Assembly: GCF_905163445.1 (NCBI RefSeq)
Contig: NC_053199.1
Location: 10,000,001-10,064,000, forward strand
From: Pararge aegeria
Lineage: Eukaryota; Arthropoda; Insecta; Lepidoptera; Nymphalidae
Length of the DNA stretch: 64,000 nt
Direction: 5' to 3'
The notes under the pieces were generated by a model. The model was not told where the DNA came from. It searched no databases and saw only the letters and a program-made list of their open reading frames with translations. Shown one piece after another: positions 57,101 through 64,000 of this stretch; within the stretch, counting starts at the first letter, position 1, and each line of letters begins with the position of its first letter. The translations under genes and the position numbers were made by a program.

Positions 57101-60100
57101 TGATGATGACTTTGAAAAGCTAGGTGAATTAGGTAAGAAAGAAGATCATCTAATGTTTCTGTAACCAGTAAAATAAATGTTAATCTTGCTAGAATATTAC
57201 GGACATATCTCTGTGTTAAGTTGATTTAATTATAACAACTGATTGTATACAGAGTAATTCAACTTATTTTAATAAAATCCAGTATACTGTCCTGCATTCA
57301 AATTGGAGGATAGCTTTATCTCAGAAACATATTGCCATCATTAGATAACATTTGATGCATACAAAGTAACAATAAAAATAATTATTTGATTTCCTTCCCT
57401 TTGAATTCTCTGAGGCCAAGATGATTGAAATGGTAGCTAATAATTTTCTTGACACTAGGGCTTAGAATATTTAAGTCTGACACTCTTTTGTTAAAAATTG
57501 CGGCCTCACAAAAACATATATAAATCAAAAGCTGGAATTAGTCAATACAAACAAAAGTTGTAGAAGTCACAATCCTATAGAGGTTTTAAAATAATGTACT
57601 TAAAATATAAAGAATAATGTACTTAATGTAGAAAAATATGAGCATACCAATACTAAATATATAAAAATTGACACAAAGTCAATCTTAGTATTTTGTTGAT
57701 CTCTTGACGATCTAGTCTTGGACTACCATAAAATAATATTGATTAGAGGTGTACGTTCATTAGTTTCTAGCTGAAGAGCTAAACTAAGGAAAAAACTTTA
57801 ATAGCTTACATTTCGAATACGTGACACTTTTGTCTTCTTGTTTAACTATTTATATTGATACTACTTAATTTTTAATGCAGGTTTTATACATTTTGCAAAA
57901 AAAATATAATGAAGGGGTTGAAATGTTCCCCAATAAAGTAATTAAACTCCTTTCTTATGACATTGCTGTTAAGCTAGGCTTTACAAATTGGTCTAGTGTG
58001 TTATGATCTTCATAACATACTGGATCAGGTCTTAGTTGCATTTTGATGTCATACTGAATAAGGAATTAGTTGCATCTGGATGCCATACTGAATAAGAGTT
58101 TAGTTGCCACATTTTGTATTGTTCTGTTAGGTCAGGGAAATGGTGGAGTTGTAATGAAGGTGCGGCACAAGTCAACTGGGCTCATTATGGCCAGGAAGCT
58201 CATACATCTGGAGGTGAAGCCAGCCATAAAGAAACAGATTATAAGAGAGCTAAAAGTGCTCCATGAGTGCAATTTCGCTCATATTGTCGGCTTCTATGGG
58301 GCTTTCTATAGTGATGGTGAAATTTCTATTTGCATGGAGTACATGGACGGAGGGTCCTTAGATTTAATATTGAAAAAGGCTGGAAGGATTCCTGAATCAA
58401 TTTTAGGTAAGTAACTATTACTAATTTTCAGTATAGGTAAAATATACTGATGCTGGGAATATCATAATTTATATTGATTGAAAGAAAAACTGAGTAGTGC
58501 AGAAAATATCGTAGTGAAAATAAGACATTTCATAAATTCAGCTCTAAGGAAATATGTAATGCAACAAAACCTATAGGTTTAGTTCATCAGTGGTAAAGTA
58601 TTGGAAATTAGTATCATCAAGGCAAGAGTGAATAGGCAAATCCAACCACAAATCTCCATTAAGCATAACTGTGGAAAAGTGCTGCTACAATTAGGTATCC
58701 AACACTCTCCGACTATACGTGTGATATCCTATCAAAATGCTGAATTGAACGATTCAGCATTCTGGCAACAGCCAATAAGATTTTTACCAAACTTTATAAG
58801 ATGAACTGTCTTCATAAAAACTGACTCACTCTGGAGCCCTGACCGCCGGTTGCTTGGGCATTCAAGAGCCCCGCAAACGGAGGGTGTTTTTTTTTCTAAT
58901 AAATTTTTAATAGTGTTTTTGGTTTTTGTTAGCATTGAGAAGAATATAAAAAAAAAATGAAAATCAATAAATGACAGAATAAATTCTCACAGGAACAATA
59001 ACATCTGCAGTCCTTAAAGGGCTGAGCTATTTGCGCGATAAGCATGCGATCATGCACCGCGACGTCAAACCGTCCAATATACTCGTGAACAGTAACGGAG
59101 AGATCAAGATATGTGACTTTGGCGTGTCGGGGCAACTCATCGACTCAATGGCCAATTCGTTTGTCGGCACTAGGAGCTATATGTCGGTACGTATATTAAT
59201 AACTAGCTGTCCCGGCGAACTTCGTACCGCGCATCATATTTTTTTTTATGAATGTTATTATTTTAATACTTATTATCCTATTCCGGTCTAAGAGGAATCC
59301 AAAAAATCAAATATCATAAAAATTGGTCCAGCCGTTCTTGAGTTATAAATGGTGTAACTGTCTTTTTATGTCAACTTAGATGGGAACGCTGTCGAACGGG
59401 ATAAACAGTATCCTATGTCCGCCTCCTGGCTCTAAGCTACCCACCTACCAATTTTCAGTCATATCGGTACAGCCGTTCTTGAGTTATAAGTAGGGTAACT
59501 AACACGACTTTCTTTTATATATATAGATAAGGAAAGTTTTCTAACATCCGCATGTACAGTAACAGATGGATCAAGATATGTGACAGTCTGTCCACCTCTT
59601 GGGGGGCCTGCCGACGCTGCGTTCATCCGTACGGGGTCGCCATTCGAACGACTTGAGATCTGAACGTCCATCTTTGACGGCCGATTCTGAGTCAAAGGCC
59701 GTGTTTGTGTGATGAGCATGAATGTTTTTTAGGTGTCTGGGTACTTGTATGTATATTATTCATAAAAATATTCATCAGACATCTTAGTATCCATAACAGA
59801 AGCTACACTGACTTTGGGGCTAGATGGCGATGTATTGTCGTGTAATATTTTATTTATCGTTTCTCCGAGCTATGCGCCCTACCCATTGCCACTTAAGCTG
59901 TGCGACTCGTTGAGTTATATCGGTAACTCTAGTCCTTATATCTCGACTCGCATAATTCTGTCCGTCGTCCGTTGAGTCACTCCCGCCCGAGAGTGCATAT
60001 CGTTTGATAGTAAATTGTTTTATTTCTAGCCCGAGCGCCTTCAAGGCACTCATTACTCGGTGCAGTCGGACATCTGGTCTTTGGGCTTATCTCTGGTTGA

Positions 60101-62484
60101 GATGGCGATCGGAATGTATCCCATACCACCGCCTGACGCGAACACGCTAGCTGCTATATTCGGTGGAAGCAACGAAGATCACTCTCCGGGACAGGTTAGT
60201 AAGGCTGTACTTAAATTTCTAAATATCTCAAGGGTTATTCTAGTATTATATTACACTACATGTTAGCTCGATTGCACTACCCAGTGATAATTGGGTGCAG
60301 TCTAAGATGGTAGCGGGCTCACCAGTTAGGGGTATGGCAATTATAGTATAAGAATATTCCTAATGACCATAACAGCAAAATTTCATTCATTCATTTATTT
60401 TCACAAAGGGCCCCTTCCGGGACCACTGCTCATAAGACTACAGCGCTCCCAATTACTGATAGTACTTTTGATGCAGTTTTGTAGAAAAAAGTATCTTGTA
60501 AAATTAAATTATCAACGATGCCCGCACCTTTGAGTTTAATAGTTAAATAAAGTTTTAAAACTCAAAGGACCACGCTCTTTTTCTTTCAGAGTTATGTGCG
60601 TTTTAAGCTATTAAACATCACTCGCTTTGAAGGAAAGCATAAAACTTTGCATCTTCATCCATATCATATTGCATTTTATATACCTTGATAGCTTAGTGGG
60701 TAAGACTACTTTCAGGGGTACAGAGTTCAATCCGTGGCACGCTCGTCTAACATTCAGAGTTGTGTGCGTTTTAAGCAATTAAATATCACTTGCTTTAACG
60801 TTAAAGGAAAGCATAAAACCGGTGTGAAGTCTGCCAATTCTCGCTTGGCCAGATTGGTTGACTACGGCCTAATCCCTTTCTCATTCTGAGACCCCGACCA
60901 GTGCTTTTATATTAAGACCGAAAGACCGGCAGGTTATTAAAGGCAGCCTTAATAACCTGCCCAATAGATGATAAAATACGTTTAAATAAAAACTTCACAT
61001 GCTTAATCCTAAGGTTGCCTGGCAGAGATCGCTACTTAGCGATAAGGCCGCCTTTTGTATTCTGCTTCATTCTTCATGTGTTTGTTCTTTTTTTTGTCTC
61101 GTTTTTCTGAGTGGTGTACAAATAAAGAGTATAAATAAATAAAATAAAATGCTTTAGAGGTACATTATTAACTCTCTCTGAGACATATGTGAAACTGAAA
61201 CGCTAAAAGTTTTTGAGTAAACCTCTGCCTTACATCACATGCAAAATCAAGTGACTCCTGTCACTTTCGTTAATACTCGTCGCGGTACTATACGCGTGTT
61301 GGTCTTTAATGTTCAATAGGGTTGTCATAAGGAAACTCTTACAATGAAAATTTGAATTAGTTCGTATGGAAAATAAATATACTTCTTTTGATTTAATATT
61401 TTTACAGGGTGATTCCTTATGAAATATACTTATGCACCCTTCCTACTCCCACCCTTAGGTTACACGTTGTATATCTTACCAGTTATTACCCGCGGCTTCG
61501 TACGCGGTTTTTAGGTTTTACATGAATCCTGCGAGAACCGTACATTTTCCCGGGATAAAAAGCAGCCTATGTGTTAAATTGGTTCTGTAGTTTTTGCGAG
61601 ATACATCCATCCATGGATGAATGGAGGATGGATGGATCCTTACAAACTTTCGCATTTATTATATTAGTAGGATTACTGTTTCTGTGCCCTTGTATTGTTT
61701 CTTTGTGTGTGTTTTTTGTAATAAAGTTTTTCTATTCTATTGTATTCCTCAGGCACCTAACTCCCCGCGTCCTATGGCGATATTCGAACTCCTCGATTAC
61801 ATAGTAAACGAACCCCCGCCAAAACTACCGACGGGAATCTTTTCCGATGACTTCAAAGACTTCGTCGACCGATGCTTGAAGAAGAATCCCGACGAAAGAG
61901 CCGACTTGAAAACGCTTATGGTAAGTTTTTCTTCTTATAACACTGCTGGACTTAATGTCTCCCCCATCGGGAGGGCTTGTACCACCACGCTGGACTGGCG
62001 GGTTATACCCCCTACGCACGTTTTGTTATATAATTGTTAAGACAATTATTCATTGTAAAGTCAACATCTGAGGATGCTCCGGTTTCGGAGCATTGCCGAG
62101 GATCTGTTTGGTGTGGAGTATACGTACGTATTGAAGTAATTATAAATTACACCATACAGATTCTCCTGCTGTTCGCGGAGTATAGCAAATTAAGATTTCC
62201 GCAAAGTAACGCCTGCTTCTATCCGAGTTTTAAGCCGTTTATTACACCCGCAACAACGGCCTTGAGGCGGGAATATGAAATGCCGCTTGGCGTTTACTTC
62301 CCCAAAGCTATCGAGCTGCCACAAAAATCTCTACTACAACTCTTCTACTCTCTCTCCATTCCAGAACCACACATGGATCCGCGCGGCGGACATGGAGCGC
62401 GTAGACATAGCGGGCTGGGTGTGCAAGACAATGGACCTCATGCCCTCCACGCCCAATTCCAATGTGTCTCCTTTTTCTTCATAA
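51184..62484 (+). CDS. MAP2K1 (Dsor1): MAP kinase kinase MEK (MAP2K1 / Dsor1 type)
   Basis: Dual-specificity kinase that phosphorylates ERK downstream of Ras and Raf in the cytoplasm. Exons are 51184-51302, 56963-57132, 58131-58406, 58993-59186, 60030-60194, 61753-61920 and 62365-62484 (TAA at 62482). All borders are GT-AG and the phases agree; 403 aa, close to the family's usual ~393. Seen: ERK-docking site KNKLNLTL near the N-terminus; an export-signal-like ALTERLEQIEMDD; glycine loop GQGNGGV (97-103); catalytic Lys in MARKL (K119); HRDVKPSNIL (D212); DFG (230-232); activation-loop Ser240 and Ser244 in SMANSFVGT, matching human S218/S222; SPERLQGTHYS; a Pro-rich insert near 290-315; and the DVD-like region FKDFVDRCLKKNPDERADL. 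The tail is PSTPNSNVSPFSS. Intron 1 (5.7 kb) carries a LINE in the sense direction. Confidence 0.95.
51303..51934. other. MEK intron 1, before the LINE
   Basis: AT-rich. An open frame on the minus strand (51482-51853) has no recognised domain or splice support. Confidence 0.4.
51966..52757 (+). CDS. LINE ORF1 (partial), degenerate SGNH/esterase-like
   Basis: A 264-residue frame upstream of ORF2, ending TAG 29 bp before the ORF2 start. The middle resembles the SGNH-hydrolase-like domain of CR1-type ORF1 proteins. IVISDKIGRGLG sits where a GDS(H)GRGL block is usual, NVVLLLGDSFNV where the Gly/Asn block is, and RDKLYLPKKCKQQI where the final DxxH block is. The usual GDS order and the His are not present, so esterase activity is doubtful. 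The Cys/Ser/Thr-rich N-terminus has no complete zinc finger, consistent with 5' truncation. ORF1 proteins bind RNA and assist retrotransposition. The clade assignment is inference. Confidence 0.6.
   Translation: MARFESLTNKCQCTHDIPIPSQDCSNIFTDNLDICPERSGNATHVPVSLNSTLSAKPKKQSIVISDKIGRGLGPIMNCYLNHSVTNICSPGASFDCVINSLNEKNLDRHTNVVLLLGDSFNVKKHQIIRCIEKLLLLNNKTKCKFVMCAFPYCGTLNSKQNEHIYKLNLLIYNLTYRHSDAIFYFDINKFTSSFVMTRDKLYLPKKCKQQIAFLLAYNLNDTVTTVVTKSIDTFTNCTSSTSISITDPSTCASTIKKFNNDLN
52787..55642 (+). CDS. LINE ORF2: AP endonuclease - reverse transcriptase
   Basis: A 951-codon uninterrupted frame. Endonuclease marks: N7 in HQNIQS, E34 in CITEHWL, SVYRPPSG, VCGDFNVDIL (D139, N141) and SDH (201-203). Reverse transcriptase marks: LIPLFKSGHKNYLNNYRPIS, QYGFTKGRSTTDA, CDLSKAFDCVEHKTLL, GVPQGSILGPLLFLVYINDL, and the catalytic LFADDTSLIF (D667, D668), followed by FLGVTLD. 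The C-terminal part includes LQKRAVRSIYKLGSR and ends near FLNDKVEW, as in arthropod CR1/L2-like elements. The enzyme nicks target DNA and copies the element's RNA from the nick. No frameshift or stop is seen, so the copy is young and the enzyme may be functional although ORF1 looks cut short. Confidence 0.92.
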   Translation: MNIVHQNIQSFTGKELEIELFVEKLNVHILCITEHWLTGTQVAVNIDNFILSSAFFRRTAIHGGSLIFVRNNIICKERKDIVGLSVERIAELSCVELERFIIVSVYRPPSGDFSDFENVMEDVLKRLCLSTKKVIVCGDFNVDILLENATTARLLNLFKCFNLCHTFSEPTRVTATSASCLDNIFFNCDILDKRIINNLRSDHCGQLITVLNTINKSRQIIKCRPITKTKLMRFKREITAKIPGIACEHFHPDSLYSALFNTINNEFNRVFNFKHINVSNKLKFSDWATVGIYKSREKLYELYDEKQFNHTPTFVEHVKKYSKIFKNVCTNVKSLHIKYSIMKSDNKIQTTWKIVNYESGKTKSRDVDFELIVDNNKVTSDREVANTFENFFQNVPILLTDSLSSSPIAAQRILRDNVKECNVLFNFKHISAIDIVKNFRLLKLKKTGDLWGMSVMVISNIIDVIAPYLAVIFNECVDMGIFPNLMKCSKLIPLFKSGHKNYLNNYRPISILPTLSKVFEKIILYQLLNHFNVNNLLHPEQYGFTKGRSTTDAGARLIKHIYDAWERSQNAIGVFCDLSKAFDCVEHKTLLLKLSHYGIKNVALNLIASYLSDRVQRVCVKDIKSKGSSALMGVPQGSILGPLLFLVYINDLPHHVRGTCEIVLFADDTSLIFKTDRNKDNFDDVNRALSHVSDWFTVNNLLLNAKKTKCLEFVLPNVKKIDKNIIINGETLEIENSTVFLGVTLDCKLQWGTHIESLASKLSSAAYAIRKIRQLTDVETARLVYFAYFHSIMSYGILLWGKAADIESIFILQKRAVRSIYKLGSRESLREKFKQIGILTVASQYIYSNIVFVRQNINLYKSKAEINNRLTRNGHKLVISAYRLRKVQNSFVGLSIRFYNMIPKEILDLPMHTFKKCVKTHLVQRGYYTFDEFLNDKVEWKQPASLSSPAR
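55850..56000. repeat. Diverged direct duplication in MEK intron 1
   Basis: GGAAACAAATTAGCAGAATT to CTTTGTGACTGAGCT (55862-55921) recurs, diverged, as GAAACACATTGGCGCAATTT to TTTGTGACAGAGCTT (55939-55998). Confidence 0.5.
56000..56165 (+). repeat. Dispersed repeat in MEK intron 1
   Basis: GAAGTACAACCAACATGC, ATTGCTGTGTTCCAATCTAA and GTAACTGCAGGCACACGAGA. I recognise this as a common moth/butterfly repeat of unknown class. Confidence 0.45.
57135..58020. other. MEK intron 2, nothing recognised
   Basis: AT-rich; no repeat supported before the short duplication at 58030. Confidence 0.35.
58033..58118 (+). repeat. Two-unit tandem duplication before MEK exon 3
   Basis: TTAGTTGCATTTTGATGTCA, TACTGAATAAGGA is followed by TTAGTTGCATCTGGATGCCA, TACTGAATAAGAG; about 42 bp per unit, ending just before the exon 3 acceptor region. 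Confidence 0.7.
59203..59527 (-). mobile_element. Helitron in MEK intron 4
   Basis: Plus form CTAGCTGTCCCGGCGAACTT to CTTTTATATATATAGA. It contains two ATTGGTCCAGCCGTTCTTGA-type blocks, so it may be internally duplicated. It starts 16 nt after the exon 4 donor. Confidence 0.83.
59575..60010 (-). pseudogene. RTE-like LINE 3' fragment split by a SINE
   Basis: Left part TCCACCTCTTGGGGGGCCTG, ACGGGGTCGCCATTCGAACG; right part GAGCTATGCGCCCTACCCAT, GCGACTCGTTGAGTTATATC, GTCCGTTGAGTCACTC. Together they are the reverse of the RTE-like C-terminus. Confidence 0.72.
59672..59860 (+). repeat. SINE family B copy nested in the RTE fragment
   Basis: TTGACGGCCGATTCTGAGTC, GTGTGATGAGCATGAATG, ATTCATCAGACATCTTAGTA and GGCGATGTATTGTCGTG. 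The head has lost its middle. Confidence 0.75.
60290..60362 (-). repeat. SINE family C fragment
   Basis: GGGTGCAGTCTAAGATGGTA, GCGGGCTCACCAGTTAGGGG. Confidence 0.5.
60683..60905 (+). repeat. SINE family A copy in MEK intron 5
   Basis: Head TTGATAGCTTAGTGGGTAAG, AGAGTTCAATCCGTGGCACG, GCGTTTTAAGCAATTAAATA, then GGTGTGAAGTCTGCCAATTC and CCTTTCTCATTCTGAGACC. A second short piece of the same middle block lies at 60588-60650. Confidence 0.72.
61010..61140 (+). mobile_element. Retroelement 3'-end family G
   Basis: GTTGCCTGGCAGAGATCGCT, TAGCGATAAGGCCGCC, GAGTGGTGTACAAATAAAG and a TAAATAAATA tail. Confidence 0.6.
61148..61470 (-). mobile_element. Long-TIR MITE family D in MEK intron 5
   Basis: GCTTTAGAGGTACATTATTA, GTGACTCCTGTCACTTTCG, CTATACGCGTGTTGGTC, and the end GGTTACACGTTGTATATC. 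The left TIR is truncated. Confidence 0.62.
61477..61675 (-). mobile_element. Helitron-like fragment in MEK intron 5
   Basis: CCCGCGGCTTCGTACGCGG, CCCGGGATAAAAAGCAGCCT and TTTATTATATTAGTAGGAT in order; ends partly lost. It contains a CATCCATCCATGGATGAATG inverted motif. Confidence 0.6.
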
Positions 62485-62542
62485 GCTGCAAGAAGTGCAT
62501 ACTTTCATCAGCGAAAAAGGGTGAGTTTTCAATTAATAACAA

Positions 62543-62640
62543 CTAGCTGACCCGTGCAACTCGGTTATTACCGGAAAACACAAATAAAATGACATTTGCT
62601 TATACACACAAATTTTCTTATATCGAACTATATTCTTATT
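62543..62640 (-). mobile_element. Helitron 3' end in the MEK 3' intron
   Basis: Plus form CTAGCTGACCCGTGCAACTC, GGTTATTACCGGAAAACACA. The far end is not resolved. Confidence 0.55.
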
Positions 62641-62904
62641 TCGAACTATTACTTTTAAAACCCAGTGCTTCACTTCTGCGCCAAGGTGTTCTTGTAGTTT
62701 TTCTTCTACTTCTTCTCCTGGGCTTAACTACGTACTTAGTAGGCCGGAACTTTCCGTTATAAGTAGGGCCACTAGTACCGCTTCCCGCTGGGTCACTCCA
62801 GCCAGCCGAGCTAATTCCAAACGCTTAGCCGCCCAGCCGAGTGATTCCGAGGAACCAAATTATGCTGTGTGTTGTTCTGCTTTTTTTATCAGGCCTACCT
62901 ATCC

Positions 62905-63490
62905 TTAGTTTGTCCCGGTTTAGTTGAAATCTGGCATGGCCTCCTTTATGCTAACGTGTCGTTACGTGGTCATGAAGTTATAATTTGTGCAATGCCCTAT
63001 TTTAATGCCTACTACAATCTTTAGTTTGTCCCGGTTTAGTTGTAGTGGTTTTGTTATCAGTCGTGTGTTGAAATATGGCATGGCCTCCTTTGTGCTAACG
63101 TGTCGTTACGTGGTCATGAAGTTATAATTTGTGCAATGCCTAATATCATGCCTACTACATTCTTTAGTTTGTCCCGGTTTCTATCTATCTTGTAATGAGG
63201 CCCGCTTCAGCGGGTGCACTTCGACCCTCCAGGATCTTTTGTGCTCCACATGGCCTTCTTTGTGCTAACGTGTCGTTACGTGGTCATGAAGTTATAATTT
63301 GTGCAATGCCCAATATCATGCCAACTACATTCTTTAGTTTGTCCCGGTTTAGTAGTAGTGGTTTGGTTGTCAGTCGTGTTTTGAGGTCTGGCTTTGGGTT
63401 AACGAGACGTTACGTGGTTGTGTAGTTATATTTGGTCTAGTGGGCCCTGTCATTTCTACCTATCCTTAGTTTGTCCCGCTTTATTTGTAT
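62905..63490 (+). repeat. Minisatellite-like array, four irregular units
   Basis: TTAGTTTGTCCCGG recurs at 62905, 63021, 63164 and 63334, and as TTAGTTTGTCCCGC at 63465 (spacing 116, 143, 170, 131). Between anchors lie GCTAACGTGTCGTTACGTGG and TCATGAAGTTATAATTTGTG, almost identical in three units. One unit carries an insert near 63185-63245. Confidence 0.85.
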
Positions 63491-64000
63491 AAGTTTGGTT
63501 TACGTCAAGTTTCGATTGATATAAATTATTTTTTTATCAGGTCAAAACATTTCCCAAGAAGCAGGCGAGACAATCAGTGAGGACGAAGACGCGGAGGATT
63601 AGCCTACACCGCGGGACCGGAACAGTATGTCAACTCTAGATACCATTCACATCGACCTTACCACTTACCTGTTACCCGCATATACCCGTACCAGAGACGT
63701 GATGACGACAATATCGTAACATATTGTATATATTATAATATATCGCTCATTTTGCGACATGGATGATATAACTAAAAAAAATATGCGATTTTTTAGTTAA
63801 TTTATAGACCTAGTTTAATGTGAACATTTCTCGAACAAGTAAGATAAAGGTGAGAAACATTTTAAATTTTATTTTTTATAAAAAGAAAAAAAAATGCTCT
63901 CGTGTAAAATTTTACGCTGAGATGTCATCTTTGTCGCAAACTAGCAATATGTTTTAAATTCTATTTTTAATTTCTAAGTAGTATCTCAATAGGTACGCTA

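Larger units (their letters stand above)
62485..63990 (+). other. MEK 3' UTR with probable intron 62521-63540
   Basis: A strong donor (AAAAAGG then GTGAGT at 62521) lies 36 nt after the stop. A strong acceptor (TTTTTTTATCAG) ends at 63540. The junction is close enough to the stop that the usual 50-55 nt rule would not predict nonsense-mediated decay. The exon from 63541 is followed by AT-rich 3'-UTR-like sequence. It also happens to be open in two frames (see findings). I do not see a confident polyadenylation signal before the window end. Confidence 0.55.

Noticed and set aside
62034..62546. 170-codon frame across MEK exon 7
   Set aside because: Runs in a different phase from the kinase; only exon 7 (62365-62484) in the kinase phase matches the family.
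1..64000. CRISPR array, bacterial operon or prophage
   Set aside because: Introns, SINEs and animal gene families show this is eukaryotic nuclear DNA; the regular repeats are minisatellites or transposon parts.

Overview
The window looks like nuclear DNA from a moth or butterfly (Lepidoptera). It is AT-rich, its genes are split by introns with GT-AG borders, and it is packed with repeat types that I recognise as typical of lepidopteran genomes: tRNA-headed SINEs, Helitrons ending in CTAG, RTE-like and CR1-like LINE fragments, and short hAT-type elements with 8-bp target duplications. All family and order assignments rest on recognition by eye; no search was run.

Four host genes can be read. 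(1) On the minus strand, three exons at 35302-35457, 23422-23443 and 8363-8496 join in phase into a 103-residue protein that I do not recognise. The middle exon is only 22 nt, and the gene covers 27 kb of repeat-filled DNA. (2) On the minus strand, 39181-40147 encodes the complex I subunit NDUFA7 in two exons. (3) Divergently on the plus strand, 41085-48639 encodes the large subunit of chromatin assembly factor 1 (CAF-1 p150, CHAF1A) in six exons. (4) On the plus strand, 51184-62484 encodes the MAP kinase kinase MEK (MAP2K1/Dsor1 type) in seven coding exons. A further spliced exon starting at 63541 probably belongs to its 3' UTR.

Layout: 1-8.3 kb is AT-rich sequence with old repeats and a three-unit tandem repeat. 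8.4-35.5 kb holds the small-protein gene with large introns full of LINE, SINE, hAT and Helitron insertions, including a hAT element nested inside another hAT element with a Helitron inside that. 35.5-39.1 kb is intergenic and contains a striking pair of perfect hairpins. 39.2-48.7 kb is the NDUFA7/CAF-1 divergent pair. 48.7-51.1 kb is intergenic with a 439-bp element carrying inverted ends just upstream of MEK. 51.2-63.9 kb is MEK, whose first intron hosts a CR1-like LINE with an uninterrupted 951-codon endonuclease-reverse transcriptase frame.

The recognised genes are housekeeping or signalling genes: mitochondrial respiration, replication-coupled nucleosome assembly and the Ras-Raf-MEK-ERK cascade. 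They form no pathway with each other. The least explained items are the microexon gene, the twin hairpins, the minisatellite in the MEK 3' intron and the layered transposon nests.
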